A stretch of 64,000 nt of DNA from Siphonodentalium dalli (taxonomy: Eukaryota > Mollusca > Scaphopoda > Gadilida > Siphonodentaliidae), in the NCBI GenBank assembly GCA_032622095.1, contig CP136069.1, forward strand, positions 7,210,036-7,274,035, read 5' to 3'. The notes below the pieces were generated by a model. The model did no database searches and was not told the DNA's origin. It was given only the letters and a program-made list of their open reading frames with translations. This document shows positions 15,301 to 30,794 of this stretch, one piece after another. Every line of letters begins with the position of its first letter. Within the stretch, counting starts at the first letter, position 1. The position numbers and the translations under genes were made by a program.

Positions 15301-18300
15301 TATTTTTGCAGTAGTACAATTCGAAATGGCTAAAGGGCATATTTTGCCACGACCTAGTGATGCTCTGGTATTATATTGACATTCCGTACATGTTCCAAGG
15401 CATTATCAATTGAGAATGATTAAAGCAAGTTAATGGAGATGTATTCAAGTGGACTAATTAGACATGCAACAATTGACGTTCCAGTATTTAATGAATTGAC
15501 AGCTTACGATTAAAGATAAATAATCCAAATTAACGCTCACAAATTACTAATTCATTGGCTTCGGGGTCAAAAATATTTGATTTGAGTCGAGGAACCCACC
15601 ATCAAAGTTCAGATTGGTCAGATATCTATTTTTGAATACTATTATTTTTCACCACCGATAATTTTTAGTGGCCCAGTAAAAGGTCAACGAGAAGACAGTC
15701 TCGAACCACATTGCGGATGAAGATCGAGAACTCTAAAATCAAGTGGCTTTTTTTGTGTCAGATATTTGACAAACTGGCAAAATTTCGTTTAACAAATGTT
15801 GATAAATAAGAGGCAATTTTATATTATAGTTGACTGTGGTTAGCATTATTTATGGGCAATTAATTTATTCTGATAACTGAAGCGGCATTTAAAAAAACAT
15901 TGTTGTTGTAATCTGATGATATGGGGACCATCGAATCAGATTGAGTACCCTTAATTATATATTATTATTTCAGACATCAATAAAGATCTGTGATATTAGC
16001 TACGGCAAAATTGGGGAGAAAGCGATCCGATTGGTTCTTCCGTGTCTTCTTAAGTGTGCGATTGATAGTCAGGTTCAGGAAGTTAGAGCCATAGGGTATG
16101 TAATCTCTCATATTAGTTAAGATATTTTTACCGAATTTACGGCTTGTAATGGACTTAGAATTTGTGATTATTTGCTCTTAACCCTTTCATGATGGGAGCT
16201 GTGCTGGCACAACATTAAAGACCCTGTGCCAATGCATTCTCTTATAATTATGTGAGTCGACCATAGGTCGTCTCGCATATATAAGAGAATACATTGTCCT
16301 AACAATTTTTGATAATTTTTTCTTACATTCTTTATCAACTTTTATTATTTTTTCTTACATTCTTTAACAATTTTTATCATTATTTCTTACATTCTATACC
16401 AATTTGTTATTATTTTTTTCATTTTTTCTTACATTTTTTAACAAATTAACCCTTTACCCAACAAACCGGCCAAAACACCGACCAAATAAAGCTTCAACAG
16501 CCTAAAATATCTTGGGTCTGTCTCAATAAAACCATACAAATATGGATATCATTGGAACCGGTTCATTGACCACATTGTGATGGTTACAGTTATGCCCTGT
16601 GCCAATGCATTCCCTTATATATGCGAGTCGACCATAGGTCGCCTCGCATATATAAGAGGATGCATTGGCCTAAAAAAAACTTTTTTTAACACTTTTTACC
16701 ATTTTTTCTTACATTCTTTAACAATTTTATAATTTTTAATGTGTTAAGCCAATGCATTCTCTTATATATGCGAGGCGACCTATGGTCGACTCGCATATAT
16801 AAGAGAATGCATTGGCACAGGGCCCTTCTGTTGGGTAAAGGGTTAAAAAGATTGACGCGACACTAGGTGGTCAAATTTCCTATTTTCATGATATGTTTAG
16901 TGTTCGGTATTAAACAGTCAGGTCATCTCAACCCCAACAAATTTGACAAACGTAAAAACGTCAATACGGCAGTGTGGTGAGACTCAAATAATAATATTAA
17001 GTAGCATTTGATTCTCACAGTAATACAGTAATGCCCTAAGTAATCGACCCCTTAACCGTTTACCCAACAAACCGGCCAAAACCGGCCAAATAAAGCTTCA
17101 ACAGCCTAAAATATCTTCGGTCTGTCTCAATAGAACCATACAAATATGGATATCATTGGAACCGGCTCATTGACCACATTGTGATGGTTACAGTTATGCC
17201 CTGTGCCAATGCATTCTCTTATATATGCGAGTCGACCATAGGTCGCCTCGCATATATAAGAGAATGCATTGGCCTAAAAAAAAAAAAAAAATACCATTTT
17301 TTCTTACATTCTTTAACAATTTTATAATTTTTAATGTGTTAAGCCAATGCATTCTCTTATATATGCGAGGCAACCTATGGTCGACTCGCATATATAAGAG
17401 AATGCATTGGCACAGGGCCCTACTGTTGGGTAAAGGGTTAACCACAGCATGATTGGCAACATATTACTGCAGTGTGTAGAAAATAATTAAAGGAAAATTG
17501 TTTTTCTGATGTTGGAAGCTTTTGTTTACTGATGACCAGGTGTACCACGATATCTCCCTCACCCTGGGTATGTCCCCTTCCTGACTTTACTGATGACCAG
17601 GTGTACTACGATATCTCCCTCACCCTGGGTATGTCCCCTTCCTGACTTTACTGATGAACCAGGTGTACTACGATATCTCCCTCACCCTGGGTATGTCCCC
17701 TTCCTGACTTTACTGATGACCAGGTGTACTACGATATCTCCCTCACCCTGGGTATGTCCCCTTCCTGACTTTACTGATGACCAGGTGTACCACGATATCT
17801 CCCTCACCCTGGGTATGTCCCCTTCCTGACTTTACTGATGACCAGGTGTATCACGATATCTCCCTCACCCTGGGTATGTCCCCTTCCTGACTTTACTGAT
17901 GACCAGGTGTACTACGATATCTCCCTCACCCTGGGTATGTCCCCTTCCTGACTTTACTGATGACCAGGTGTACTACGATATCTCCCTCACCCTGGGTATG
18001 TCCCCTTCCTGACTTTACTGATGACCAGGTGTACTACGATATCTCCCTCACCCTGGGTATGTCCCCTTCCTGACTTTACTGATGACCAGGTGTACTACGA
18101 TATCTCCCTCACCCTGGGTATGTCCCCTTCCTGACTTTCCTGATGACCAGGTGTACTATGATATCTCCCTCACCCTGGGTATGTCCCCTTCCTGACTTTA
18201 CTGATGACCAGGTGTACTACGATATCTCCCTCACCCTGGGTATGTCCCCTTCCTGACTTTACTGATGACCAGGTGTACTACGATATCTCCCTCACCCTGG

Positions 18301-21300
18301 GTATGTCCCCTTCCTGACTTTACTGATGACCGGGTGTACCACGATATCTCCCTCACCCTGGGTATGTCCCCTTCCTGACTTTACTGATGACCAGGTGTAC
18401 CACGATATCTCCCTCACCCTGGGTATGTCCCCTTCCTGACTTTACTGATGACCAGGTGTACTACGATATCTCCCTCACCCTGGGTATGTCCCCTTCCTGA
18501 CTTTACTGATGACCAGGTGTACCACGATATCTCCTTCACCCTGGGTATGTACCCTTCCTGACTTTACTGATGACCAGGTGTACCACGATATCTCCCTCAC
18601 CCTGGGTATGTCCCCTTCCTGACTTTACTGATGACCAGGTGTACCACGATATCTCCCTCACCCTGGGTATGTCCCCTTCCTGACTTTACTGATGACCAGG
18701 TGTACCACGATATCTCCTTCACCCTGGGTATGTCCCCTTCCTGACTTTACTGATGACCAGGTGTACCACGATATCTCCCTCACCCTGGGTATGTCCCCTT
18801 CCTGACTTTACTGATGACCAGGTGTACCACGATATCTCCCTCACCCTGGGTATGTCCCCTTCCTGACTTTACTGATGACCAGGTGTACCACGATATCTCC
18901 CTCACCCTGGGTATGTCCCCTTCCTGACTTTACTGATGACCAGGTGTACTACGATATCTCCCTCACCCTGGGTATGTCCCCTTCCTGACTTTACTGATGA
19001 CCAGGTGTACCACGATATCTCCCTCACCCTGGGTATGTCCCCTTCCTGACTTTACTGATGACCAGGTGTACCACGATATCTCCCTCACCCTGGGTATGTC
19101 CCCTTCCTGACTTTACTGATGACCAGGTGTACCACGATATCTCCCTCACCCTGGGTATGTCCCCTTCCTGACTTTACTGATGACCAGGTGTACCACGATA
19201 TCTCCCTCACCCTGGGTATGTCCCCTTCCTGACTTTACTGATGACCAGGTGTACTACGATATCTCCCTCACCCTGGGTATGTCCCCTTCCTGACTTTACT
19301 GATGACCAGGTGTACTACGATATCTCCCTCACCCTGGGTATGTCCCCTTCCTGACTTTACTGATGACCAGGTGTACTACGATATCTCCCTCACCCTGGGT
19401 ATGTCCCCTTCCTGACTTTACTGATGACCAGGTGTACCACGATATCTCCCTCACCCTGGGTATGTCCCCTTCCTGACTTTACTGATGACCAGGTGTACTA
19501 CGATATCTCCCTCACCCTGGGTATGTACCCTTCCTGACTTTACTGATGACCAGGTGTACTACGATATCTCCTTCACCCTGGGTATGTCCCCTTCCTGACT
19601 TTACTGATGACCAGGTGTACCACGATATCTCCCTCACCCTGGGTATGTCCCCTTCCTGACTTTACTGATGACCAGGTGTACTACAATATCTCCCTCACCC
19701 TGGGTATGTCCCCTTCCTGACTTTACTGATGACCAGGTGTACCACGATATCTCCCTCACCCTGGGTATGTCCCCTTCCTGACTTTACTGATGACCAGGTG
19801 TACCACGATATCTCCCTCACCCTGGGTATGTCCCCTTCCTGACTTTACTGATGACCAGGTGTACTACGATATCTCCCTCACCCTGGGTATGTACCCTTCC
19901 TGACTTTACTGATGACCAGGTGTACCACGATATCTCCCTCACCCTGGGTATGTCCCCTTCCTGACTTTACTGATGACCAGGTGTACCACGATATCTCCTT
20001 CACCCTGGGTATGTCCCCTTCCTGACTTTACTGATGACCAGGTGTACTACGATATCTCCCTCACCCTGGGTATGTCCCCTTCCTGACTTTACTGATGACC
20101 AGGTGTACTACGATATCTCCCTCACCCTGGGTATGTCCCCTTCCTGACTTTACTGATGACCAGGTGTACCACGATATCTCCCTCACCCTGGGTATGTCCT
20201 CTTCATGACTTTACTGATGACCAGGTGTACTACGATATCTCCCTCACCCTGGGTATGTCCCCTTCCTGACTTTACTGATGACCAGGTGTACCACGATATC
20301 TCCCTCACCCTGGGTATGTCCCCTTCCTGACTTTACTGATGACCAGGTGTACCACGATATCTCCCTCACCCTGGGTATGTCCCCTTCCTGACTTTACTGA
20401 TGACCAGGTGTACTACGATATCTCCCTCACCCTGGGTATGTCCCCTTCCTGACTTTACTGATGACCAGGTGTACCACGATATCTCCCTCACCCTGGGTAT
20501 GTCCCCTTCCTGACTTTACTGATGACCAGGTGTACCACGATATCTCCCTCACCCTGGGTATGTCCTCTTCATGACTTTACTGATGACCAGGTGTACTACG
20601 ATATCTCCCTCACCCTGGGTATGTCCCCTTCCTGACTTTACTGATGACCAGGTGTACCACGATATCTCCCTCACCCTGGGTATGTCCCCTTCCTGACTTT
20701 ACTGATGACCAGGTGTACCACGATATCTCCCTCACCCTGGGTATGTCCCCTTCCTGACTTTACTGATGACTAGGTGTACTACGATATCTCCCTCACCCTG
20801 GGTTAGTCCCCTTCCTGACTTTACTGATGACCAGGTGTACCACGATATCTCCCTCACCCTGGGTATGTCCCCTTCCTGACTTTACTGATGACCAGGTGTA
20901 CCACGATATCTCCCTCACCCTGGGTATGTCCCCTTCCTGACTTTACTGATGACCAGGTGTACCACGATATCTCCCTCACCCTGGGTATGTCCCCTTCCTG
21001 ACTTTACTGATGACCAGGTGTACCACGATATCTCCCTCACCCTGGGTATGTCCCCTTCCTGACTTTACTGATGACCAGGTGTACTACGATATCTCCCTCA
21101 CCCTGGGTATGTCCCCTTCCTGACTTTACTGATGACCAGGTGTACCACGATATCTCCCTCACCCTGGGTATGTCCCCTTCCTGACTTTACTGATGACCAG
21201 GTGTACCACGATATCTCCCTCACCCTGGGTATGTCCCCTTCCTGACTTTACTGATGACCAGGTGTACCACGATATCTCCCTCACCCTGGGTATGTCCCCT

Positions 21301-24300
21301 TCCTGACTTTACTGATGACCAGGTGTACCACGATATCTCCCTCACCCTTGGTATGTCCCCTTCCTGACTTTACTGATGACCAGGTGTACCACGATATCTC
21401 CCTCACCCTGGGTATGTCCCCTTCCTGACTTTACTGATGACCAGGTGTACCACGATATCTCCCTCACCCTGGGTATGTCCCCTTCCTGACTTTACTGATG
21501 ACCAGGTGTACCACGATATCTCCCTCACCCTGGGTATGTCCCCTTCCTGACTTTACTGATGACCAGGTGTACTACGATATCTCCCTCACCCTGGGTATGT
21601 CCCCTTCCTGACTTTACTGATGACCAGGTGTACTACGATATCTCCCTCACCCTGGGTATGTCCCCTTCCTGACTTTACTGATGACCAGGTGTACCACGAT
21701 ATCTCCCTCACCCTGGGTATGTCCCCTTCCTGACTTTACTGATGACCAGGTGTACCACGATATCTCCCTCACCCTGGGTATGTCCCCTTCCTGACTTTAC
21801 TGATGACCAGGTGTACCACGATATCTCCCTCACCCTTGGTATGTCCCCTTCCTGACTTTACTGATGACCAGGTGTACCACGATATCTCCCTCACCCTGGG
21901 TATGTCCCCTTCCTGACTTTACTGATGACCAGGTGTACCACGATATCTCCCTCACCCTGGGTATGTCCCCTTCCTGACTTTACTGATGACCAGGTGTACC
22001 ACGATATCTCCCTCACCCTGGGTATGTCCCCTTCCTGACTTTACTGATGACCAGGTGTACTACGATATCTCCCTCACCCTGGGTATGTCCCCTTCCTGAC
22101 TTTACTGATGACCAGGTGTACTACGATATCTCCCTCACCCTGGGTATGTCCCCTTCCTGACTTTACTGATGACCAGGTGTACCACGATATCTCCCTCACC
22201 CTGGGTATGTCCCCTTCCTGACTTTACTGATGACCAGGTGTACCACGATATCTCCCTCACCCTGGGTATGTCCCCTTCCTGACTTTACTGATGACCAGGT
22301 GTACCACGATATCTCCCTCACCCTGGGTATGTCCCCTTCCTGACTTTACTGATGACCAGGTGTACTACGATATCTCCCTCACCCTGGGTATGTCCCCTTC
22401 CTGACTTTACTGATGACCAGGTGTACCACGATATCTCCCTCACCCTGGGTATGTCCCCTTCCTGACTTTACTGATGACCAGGTGTACCACGATATCTCCC
22501 TCACCCTGGGTATGTCCCCTTCCTGACTTTACTGATGACCAGGTGTACCACGATATCTCCCTCACCCTGGGTATGTCCCCTTCCTGACTTTACTGATGAC
22601 CAGGTGTACTACGATATCTCCCTCACCCTGGGTATGTCCCCTTCCTGACTTTACTGATGACCAGGTGTACCACGATATCTCCCTCACCCTGGGTATGTCC
22701 CCTTCCTGACTTTACTGATGACCAGGTGTACCACGATATCTCCCTCACCCTGGGTATGTCCCCTTCCTGACTTTACTGATGACCAGGTGTACCACGATAT
22801 CTCCCTCACCCTGGGTATGTCCCCTTCCTGACTTTACTGATGACCAGGTGTACCACGATATCTCCCTCACCCTTGGTATGTCCCCTTCCTGACTTTACTG
22901 ATGACCAGGTGTACTACGATATCTCCCTCACCCTGGGTATGTCCCCTTCCTGACTTTACTGATGACCAGGTGTACCACGATATCTCCCTCACCCTGGGTA
23001 TGTCCCCTTCCTGACTTTACTGATGACCAGGTGTACCACGATATCTCCCTCACCCTGGGTATGTCCTCTTCATGACTTTACTGATGACCAGGTGTACTAC
23101 GATATCTCCCTCACCCTGGGTATGTCCCCTTCCTGACTTTACTGATGACCAGGTGTACCACGATATCTCCCTCACCCTGGGTATGTCCCCTTCCTGACTT
23201 TACTGATGACCAGGTGTACTACGATATCTCCCTCACCCTGGGTATGTACCCTTCCTGACTTTACTGATGACCAGGTGTACTACGATATCTCCTTCACCCT
23301 GGGTATGTACCCTTCCTGACTTTACTGATGACCAGGTGTACCACGATATCGCCCTCACCCTGGGTATGTCCCCTTCCTGACTTTACTGATGACCAGGTGT
23401 ACCACGATATCTCCCTCACCCTGGGTATGTCCCCTTCCTGACTTTACTGATGACCAGGTGTACCACGATATCTCCCTCACCCTGGGTATGTCCCCTTCCT
23501 GACTTTACTGATGACCAGGTGTACTACGATATCTCCCTCACCCTGGGTATGTCCCCTTCCTGACTTTACTGATGACCAGGTGTACCACGATATCTCCCTC
23601 ACCCTGGGTATGTCCCCTTCCTGACTTTACTGATGACCAGGTGTACTACGATATCTCCCTCACCCTGGGTATGTCCCCTTCCTGACTTTACTGATGACCA
23701 GGTGTACCACGATATCTCCCTCACCCTGGGTATGTCCCCTTCCTGACTTTACTGATGACCAGGTGTACCACGATATCTCCCTCACCCTGGGTATGTCCCC
23801 TTCCTGACTTTACTGATCACCAGGTGTACTACGATATCTCCCTCACCCTGGGTATGTCCCCTTCCTGACTTTACTGATGACCAGGTGTACCACGATATCT
23901 CCCTCACCCTGGGTATGTCCCCTTCCTGACTTTACTGATGACCAGGTGTACCACGATATCTCCCTCACCCTGGGTATGTCCCCTTCCTGACTTTACTGAT
24001 GACCAGGTGTACTACGATATCTCCCTCACCCTGGGTATGTCCCCTTCCTGACTTTACTGATGACCAGGTGTACCACGATATCTCCCTCACCCTGGGTATG
24101 TCCCCTTCCTGACTTTACTGATGACCAGGTGTACTACGATATCTCCCTCACCCTGGGTATGTCCCCTTCCTGACTTTACTGATGACCAGGTGTACCACGA
24201 TATCTCCCTCACCCTGGGTATGTCCCCTTCCTGACTTTACTGATGACCAGGTGTACCACGATATCTCCCTCACCCTGGGTATGTCCCCTTCCTGACTTTA

Positions 24301-27300
24301 CTGATGACCAGGTGTACTACGATATCTCCCTCACCCTGGGTATGTCCCCTTCCTGACTTTACTGATGACCAGGTGTACCACGATATCTCCCTCACCCTGG
24401 GTATGTCCCCTTCCTGACTTTACTGATGACCAGGTGTACCACGATATCTCCCTCACCCTGGGTATGTCCCCTTGCTGACTTTACTGATGACCAGGTGTAC
24501 TACGATATCTCCCTCACCCTGGGTATGTCCCCTTCCTGACTTTACTGATGACCAGGTGTACCACGATATCTCCCTCACCCTGGATATGTCCCCTTCCTGA
24601 CTTTACTGATGACCAGGTGTACTACGATATCTCCCTCACCCTGGGTATGTACCCTTCCTGACTTTACTGATGACCAGGTGTACTACGATATCTCCTTCAC
24701 CCTGGGTATGTACCCTTCCTGACTTTACTGATGACCAGGTGTACCACGATATCTCCCTCACCCTGGGTATGTCCCCTTCCTGACTTTACTGATGACCAGG
24801 TGTACCACGATATCTCCCTCACCCTGGGTATGTCCCCTTCCTGACTTTACTGATGACCAGGTGTACCACGATATCTCCCTCACCCTGGGTATGTCCCCTT
24901 CCTGACTTTACTGATGACCAGGTGTACTACGATATCTCCCTCACCCTGGGTATGTCCCCTTCCTGACTTTACTGATGACCAGGTGTACTACGATATCTCC
25001 CTCACCCTGGGTATGTCCCCTTCCTGACTTTACTGATGACCAGGTGTACCACGATATCTCCCTCACCCTGGGTATGTCCCCTTCCTGACTTTACTGATGA
25101 CCAGGTGTACCACGATATCTCCCTCACCCTGGGTATGTCCCCTTCCTGACTTTACTGATGACCAGGTGTACCACGATATCTCCCTCACCCTGGGTATGTC
25201 CCCTTCCTGACTTTACTGATGACCAGGTGTACTACGATATCTCCCTCACCCTGGGTATGTCCCCTTCCTGACTTTACTGATGACCAGGTGTACCACGATA
25301 TCTCCCTCACCCTGGGTATGTCCCCTTCCTGACTTTACTGATGACCAGGTGTACCACGATATCTCCCTCACCCTGGGTATGTCCCCTTCCTGACTTTACT
25401 GATGACCAGGTGTACCACGATATCTCCCTCACCCTGGGTATGTCCCCTTCCTGACTTTACTGATGACCAGGTGTACTACGATATCTCCCTCACCCTGGGT
25501 ATGTCCCCTTCCTGACTTTACTGATGACCAGGTGTACCACGATATCTCCCTCACCCTGGGTATGTCCCCTTCCTGACTTTACTGATGACCAGGTGTACCA
25601 CGATATCTCCCTCACCCTGGGTATGTCCCCTTCCTGACTTTACTGATGACCAGGTGTACCACGATATCTCCCTCACCCTGGGTATGTCCCCTTCCTGACT
25701 TTACTGATGACCAGGTGTACTACAATATCTCCCTCACCCTGGGTATGTCCCCTTCCTGACTTTACTGATGACCAGGTGTACCACGATATCTCCCTCACCC
25801 TGGGTATGTCCCCTTCCTGACTTTACTGATGACCAGGTGTACCACGATATCTCCCTCACCCTGGGTATGTCCCCTTCCTGACTTTACTGATGACCAGGTG
25901 TACTACGATATCTCCCTCACCCTGGGTATGTACCCTTCCTGACTTTACTGATGACCAGGTGTACCACGATATCTCCCTCACCCTGGGTATGTCCCCTTCC
26001 TGACTTTACTGATGACCAGGTGTACCACGATATCTCCTTCACCCTGGGTATGTCCCCTTCCTGACTTTACTGATGACCAGGTGTACTACGATATCTCCCT
26101 CACCCTGGGTATGTCCCCTTCCTGACTTTACTGATGACCAGGTGTACTACGATATCTCCCTCACCCTGGGTATGTCCCCTTCCTGACTTTACTGATGACC
26201 AGGTGTACCACGATATCTCCCTCACCCTGGGTATGTCCTCTTCATGACTTTACTGATGACCAGGTGTACTACGATATCTCCCTCACCCTGGGTATGTCCC
26301 CTTCCTGACTTTACTGATGACCAGGTGTACCACGATATCTCCCTCACCCTGGGTATGTCCCCTTCCTGACTTTACTGATGACCAGGTGTACTACGATATC
26401 TCCCTCACCCTGGGTATGTACCCTTCCTGACTTTACTGATGACCAGGTGTACTACGATATCTCCTTCACCCTGGGTATGTACCCTTCCTGACTTTACTGA
26501 TGACCAGGTGTACCACGATATCGCCCTCACCCTGGGTATGTCCCCTTCCTGACTTTACTGATGACCAGGTGTACCACGATATCTCCCTCACCCTGGGTAT
26601 GTCCCCTTCCTGACTTTACTGATGACCAGGTGTACCACGATATCTCCCTCACCCTGGGTATGTCCCCTTCCTGACTTTACTGATGACCAGGTGTACTACG
26701 ATATCTCCCTCACCCTGGGTATGTCCCCTTCCTGACTTTACTGATGACCAGGTGTACCACGATATCTCCCTCACCCTGGGTATGTCCCCTTCCTGACTTT
26801 ACTGATGACCAGGTGTACTACGATATCTCCCTCACCCTGGGTATGTCCCCTTCCTGACTTTACTGATGACCAGGTGTACCACGATATCTCCCTCACCCTG
26901 GGTATGTCCCCTTCCTGACTTTACTGATGACCAGGTGTACCACGATATCTCCCTCACCCTGGGTATGTCCCCTTCCTGACTTTACTGATCACCAGGTGTA
27001 CTACGATATCTCCCTCACCCTGGGTATGTCCCCTTCCTGACTTTACTGATGACCAGGTGTACCACGATATCTCCCTCACCCTGGGTATGTCCCCTTCCTG
27101 ACTTTACTGATGACCAGGTGTACCACGATATCTCCCTCACCCTGGGTATGTCCCCTTCCTGACTTTACTGATGACCAGGTGTACTACGATATCTCCCTCA
27201 CCCTGGGTATGTCCCCTTCCTGACTTTACTGATGACCAGGTGTACCACGATATCTCCCTCACCCTGGGTATGTCCCCTTCCTGACTTTACTGATGACCAG

Positions 27301-30300
27301 GTGTACTACGATATCTCCCTCACCCTGGGTATGTCCCCTTCCTGACTTTACTGATGACCAGGTGTACCACGATATCTCCCTCACCCTGGGTATGTCCCCT
27401 TCCTGACTTTACTGATGACCAGGTGTACCACGATATCTCCCTCACCCTGGGTATGTCCCCTTCCTGACTTTACTGATGACCAGGTGTACTACGATATCTC
27501 CCTCACCCTGGGTATGTCCCCTTCCTGACTTTACTGATGACCAGGTGTACCACGATATCTCCCTCACCCTGGGTATGTCCCCTTCCTGACTTTACTGATG
27601 ACCAGGTGTACCACGATATCTCCCTCACCCTGGGTATGTCCCCTTGCTGACTTTACTGATGACCAGGTGTACTACGATATCTCCCTCACCCTGGGTATGT
27701 CCCCTTCCTGACTTTACTGATGACCAGGTGTACCACGATATCTCCCTCACCCTGGGTATGTCCCCTTCCTGACTTTACTGATGACCAGGTGTACTACGAT
27801 ATCTCCCTCACCCTGGGTATGTACCCTTCCTGACTTTACTGATGACCAGGTGTACTACGATATCTCCTTCACCCTGGGTATGTACCCTTCCTGACTTTAC
27901 TGATGACCAGGTGTACCACGATATCGCCCTCACCCTGGGTATGTCCCCTTCCTGACTTTACTGATGACCAGGTGTACCACGATATCTCCCTCACCCTGGG
28001 TATGTCCCCTTCCTGACTTTACTGATGACCAGGTGTACCACGATATCTCCCTCACCCTGGGTATGTCCCCTTCCTGACTTTACTGATTACCAGGTGTACT
28101 ACGATATCTCCCTCACCCTGGGTATGTCCCCTTCCTGACTTTACTGATGACCAGGTGTACCACGATATCTCCCTCACCCTGGGTATGTCCCCTTCCTGAC
28201 TTTACTGATGACCAGGTGTACTACGATATCTCCCTCACCCTGGGTATGTCCCCTTCCTGACTTTACTGATGACCAGGTGTACCACGATATCTCCCTCACC
28301 CTGGGTATGTCCCCTTCCTGACTTTACTGATGACCAGGTGTACCACGATATCTCCCTCACCCTGGGTATGTCCCCTTCCTGACTTTACTGATGACCAGGT
28401 GTACTACGATATCTCCCTCACCCTGGGTATGTCCCCTTCCTGACTTTACTGATGACCAGGTGTACCACGATATCTCCCTCACCCTGGGTATGTTCCCTTC
28501 CTGACCCCATGTCATTTTGTTTTATTTATTTGACATTATTAGATGTAGATGTTTATTTGTACAATAAATAATAATTAATAATAGGGCAGTGATACTGTGA
28601 TAATGGAAGTGGTTAGAATGTCGGATGGTGTAATGGTGTTATTGCACCAGCGTGAGTTTGCGCCCTGCCGGTGGACTATCGTCTCCACAACAATGGCTTG
28701 GCCGGATTGAGTAGTATGTGTGCTATATATAGCCACACGCTGTTTCATATCTCGCACCAGGTTGTGATCCTTGGGCAAGGTCACATGTACTGCGCTCGCT
28801 TCGTCATACCTAGACGAGAAATAGGTACCTGGTTATTGGGTATCCGTAAGCTGCTCTAGTGAAGCGCCTGTAAAATGGCAGCAGGTACAAGACTCGGCAT
28901 TACTCAAAAAAAACAGCTGGGGTAATTATGTAAGCGCTTAGAGCTACACCAGGGATTAAGCGGTATATAATGATATACATTATTATTTTACACGTATTGT
29001 ACAGGAGAAGCATGACCTGGCCGTCTCACTGAGAGCTTTCCGATGAATGGCAACAAACCATATTTCTGACTAAATCCTGAAATATTACCCATAATTCTGC
29101 TGTGGTTAAGGAGTTGATTATTTAGGGCATTACTGTACTCTGAAGTTTTATTCATCTTAATAATTTCTTTTTCAGACTGTCGACAATATTAAAGATGAGT
29201 AAGAATGCGGGCCCGTTACTGAAGCCTCATATAGCTATCCTAGCTACAGCCCTGTTAGAGGCCGTGAGCAGCTTAGAACCTCAAGTTCTCAACTATCTCA
29301 GTCTACATGTAGCCGGAAGTGCCACATCTCAGGAAAAGGTGTGTACTAGTAGGGTAAAGCCCTCAATAATCGACTCCTTAACCACAGCAGAATTATGGGC
29401 AACTTTTCAGGATTTAATCGGAAATATGGCTTGTTGCCATTCATTGGAAAGCTCTCAGTGAGAGCTTTCCGATGATGGAACAAGCCATATTTCCGACTAA
29501 ATCCTGAAATATTACCCATAATTCTGCTGTTGTTAAGGAGTCGATTATTTAGGGCATTACTGTACAATTCACGTACGATTCATATTAGCTGCTCCTACCA
29601 AGGTGATGATAGAAAATACACTTTCGTCTGCATATGACCATATTTTATGTTATTTAGTGAAGTAATCTTGCCCATTTTGTAATCATTGTATCCATTTCCT
29701 ACAACAAAAAATAATAACTTATAATTTATTGAGAATATGTTTTATAATATGACTCCGTGACCTCATTGTTTACACATGTTTTTGATTAAAAGAATTTTTA
29801 ATAATACAAGTATCAGGTGACAAATTAGTATTTTGTAGCAGACAACTAATATGTCATTTTCACTCTATTTTCAGCTAGATTCTGCTAGAATTGCAGCATC
29901 AAAGATGTCCCCCATGATGGAAACAGTGAATTATGTAAGTTTGATATAAATGTTTCCACTTTATAATACTGTCAGGGCTAACAGGTCATATCATGTAATT
30001 AGTCTGTCCGTCTGTTCATCTGTCTGTCTGTCTAGCTGTCCATCTGTCCGGGCATCCGTTAACATTTTTGGTTTCCGATCAATAACTCCCAATTGAATTT
30101 GATCTGAATCAAAGTTGGTATGTGTATTTCCCAGCTAATAATACAGGCCAAGTTCGAATATGGGTTCCGTGACTTCCGTCCAAATATTTTTCCATGAGTT
30201 ATGGCCATTTTTCAGCTGAGAATTTGACCATCTGTTAACATTTTTGGTTTCCGACCAATAACTCCAGTTTGGATTATTTGATCTGAACCAAAGTTGGTAT

Positions 30301-30762
30301 GTGTATTTCCCAGCTAAAGATACAGGCCAAGTTCGAATATGGGTTCCGTCCAATTATTTTTATTTTAGTTATTATGTACATTCTGGATGAGTGGCGGGTC
30401 CATTAAATTTAGATATTATATACATTCTGGATGAGTGGCCATTAAATTTTAAGCATCCTTGAAGTGATGATTGTGATTTATTCCCGTGTAACTCGATCAT
30501 AGGGTTTCCTTTTAACCCTTTCAGTGCCAAGTCCAATTTTTTTATCAACCCATATTTTCCTTGATCATTTTTCAAATTTATTGATTATAATAATGTGATA
30601 CATTGATGGAAAGAGCTCTAAGATCATGGCAGTCTGGGCTATACGAGTTTGATGCTGGTTCAATTGGGCGAAACTGTTGATCGTTTTTATGTTTACCCAT
30701 ACCATAGTATGGTAAACATAGTGTCGTTGCCCGGATTGACCACTCGTCGTTCATCCGTCTGT

Positions 30763-30794
<32 letters not shown>

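Noticed and set aside
17593-17829. 78-codon frame with repeated [11 protein letters not shown]
   Set aside because: Product of the 61-bp satellite; open for a few units only, and the unit is not a multiple of three.
17531-28505. CRISPR-like array
   Set aside because: Direct 61-bp tandem units without unique spacers, inside a spliced animal gene.
29005-29035. Possible extra ECM29 exon after ATTGTACAG
   Set aside because: Only about 25 bases before D-family MITE sequence, no donor, and exons 7 and 8 already join in frame.
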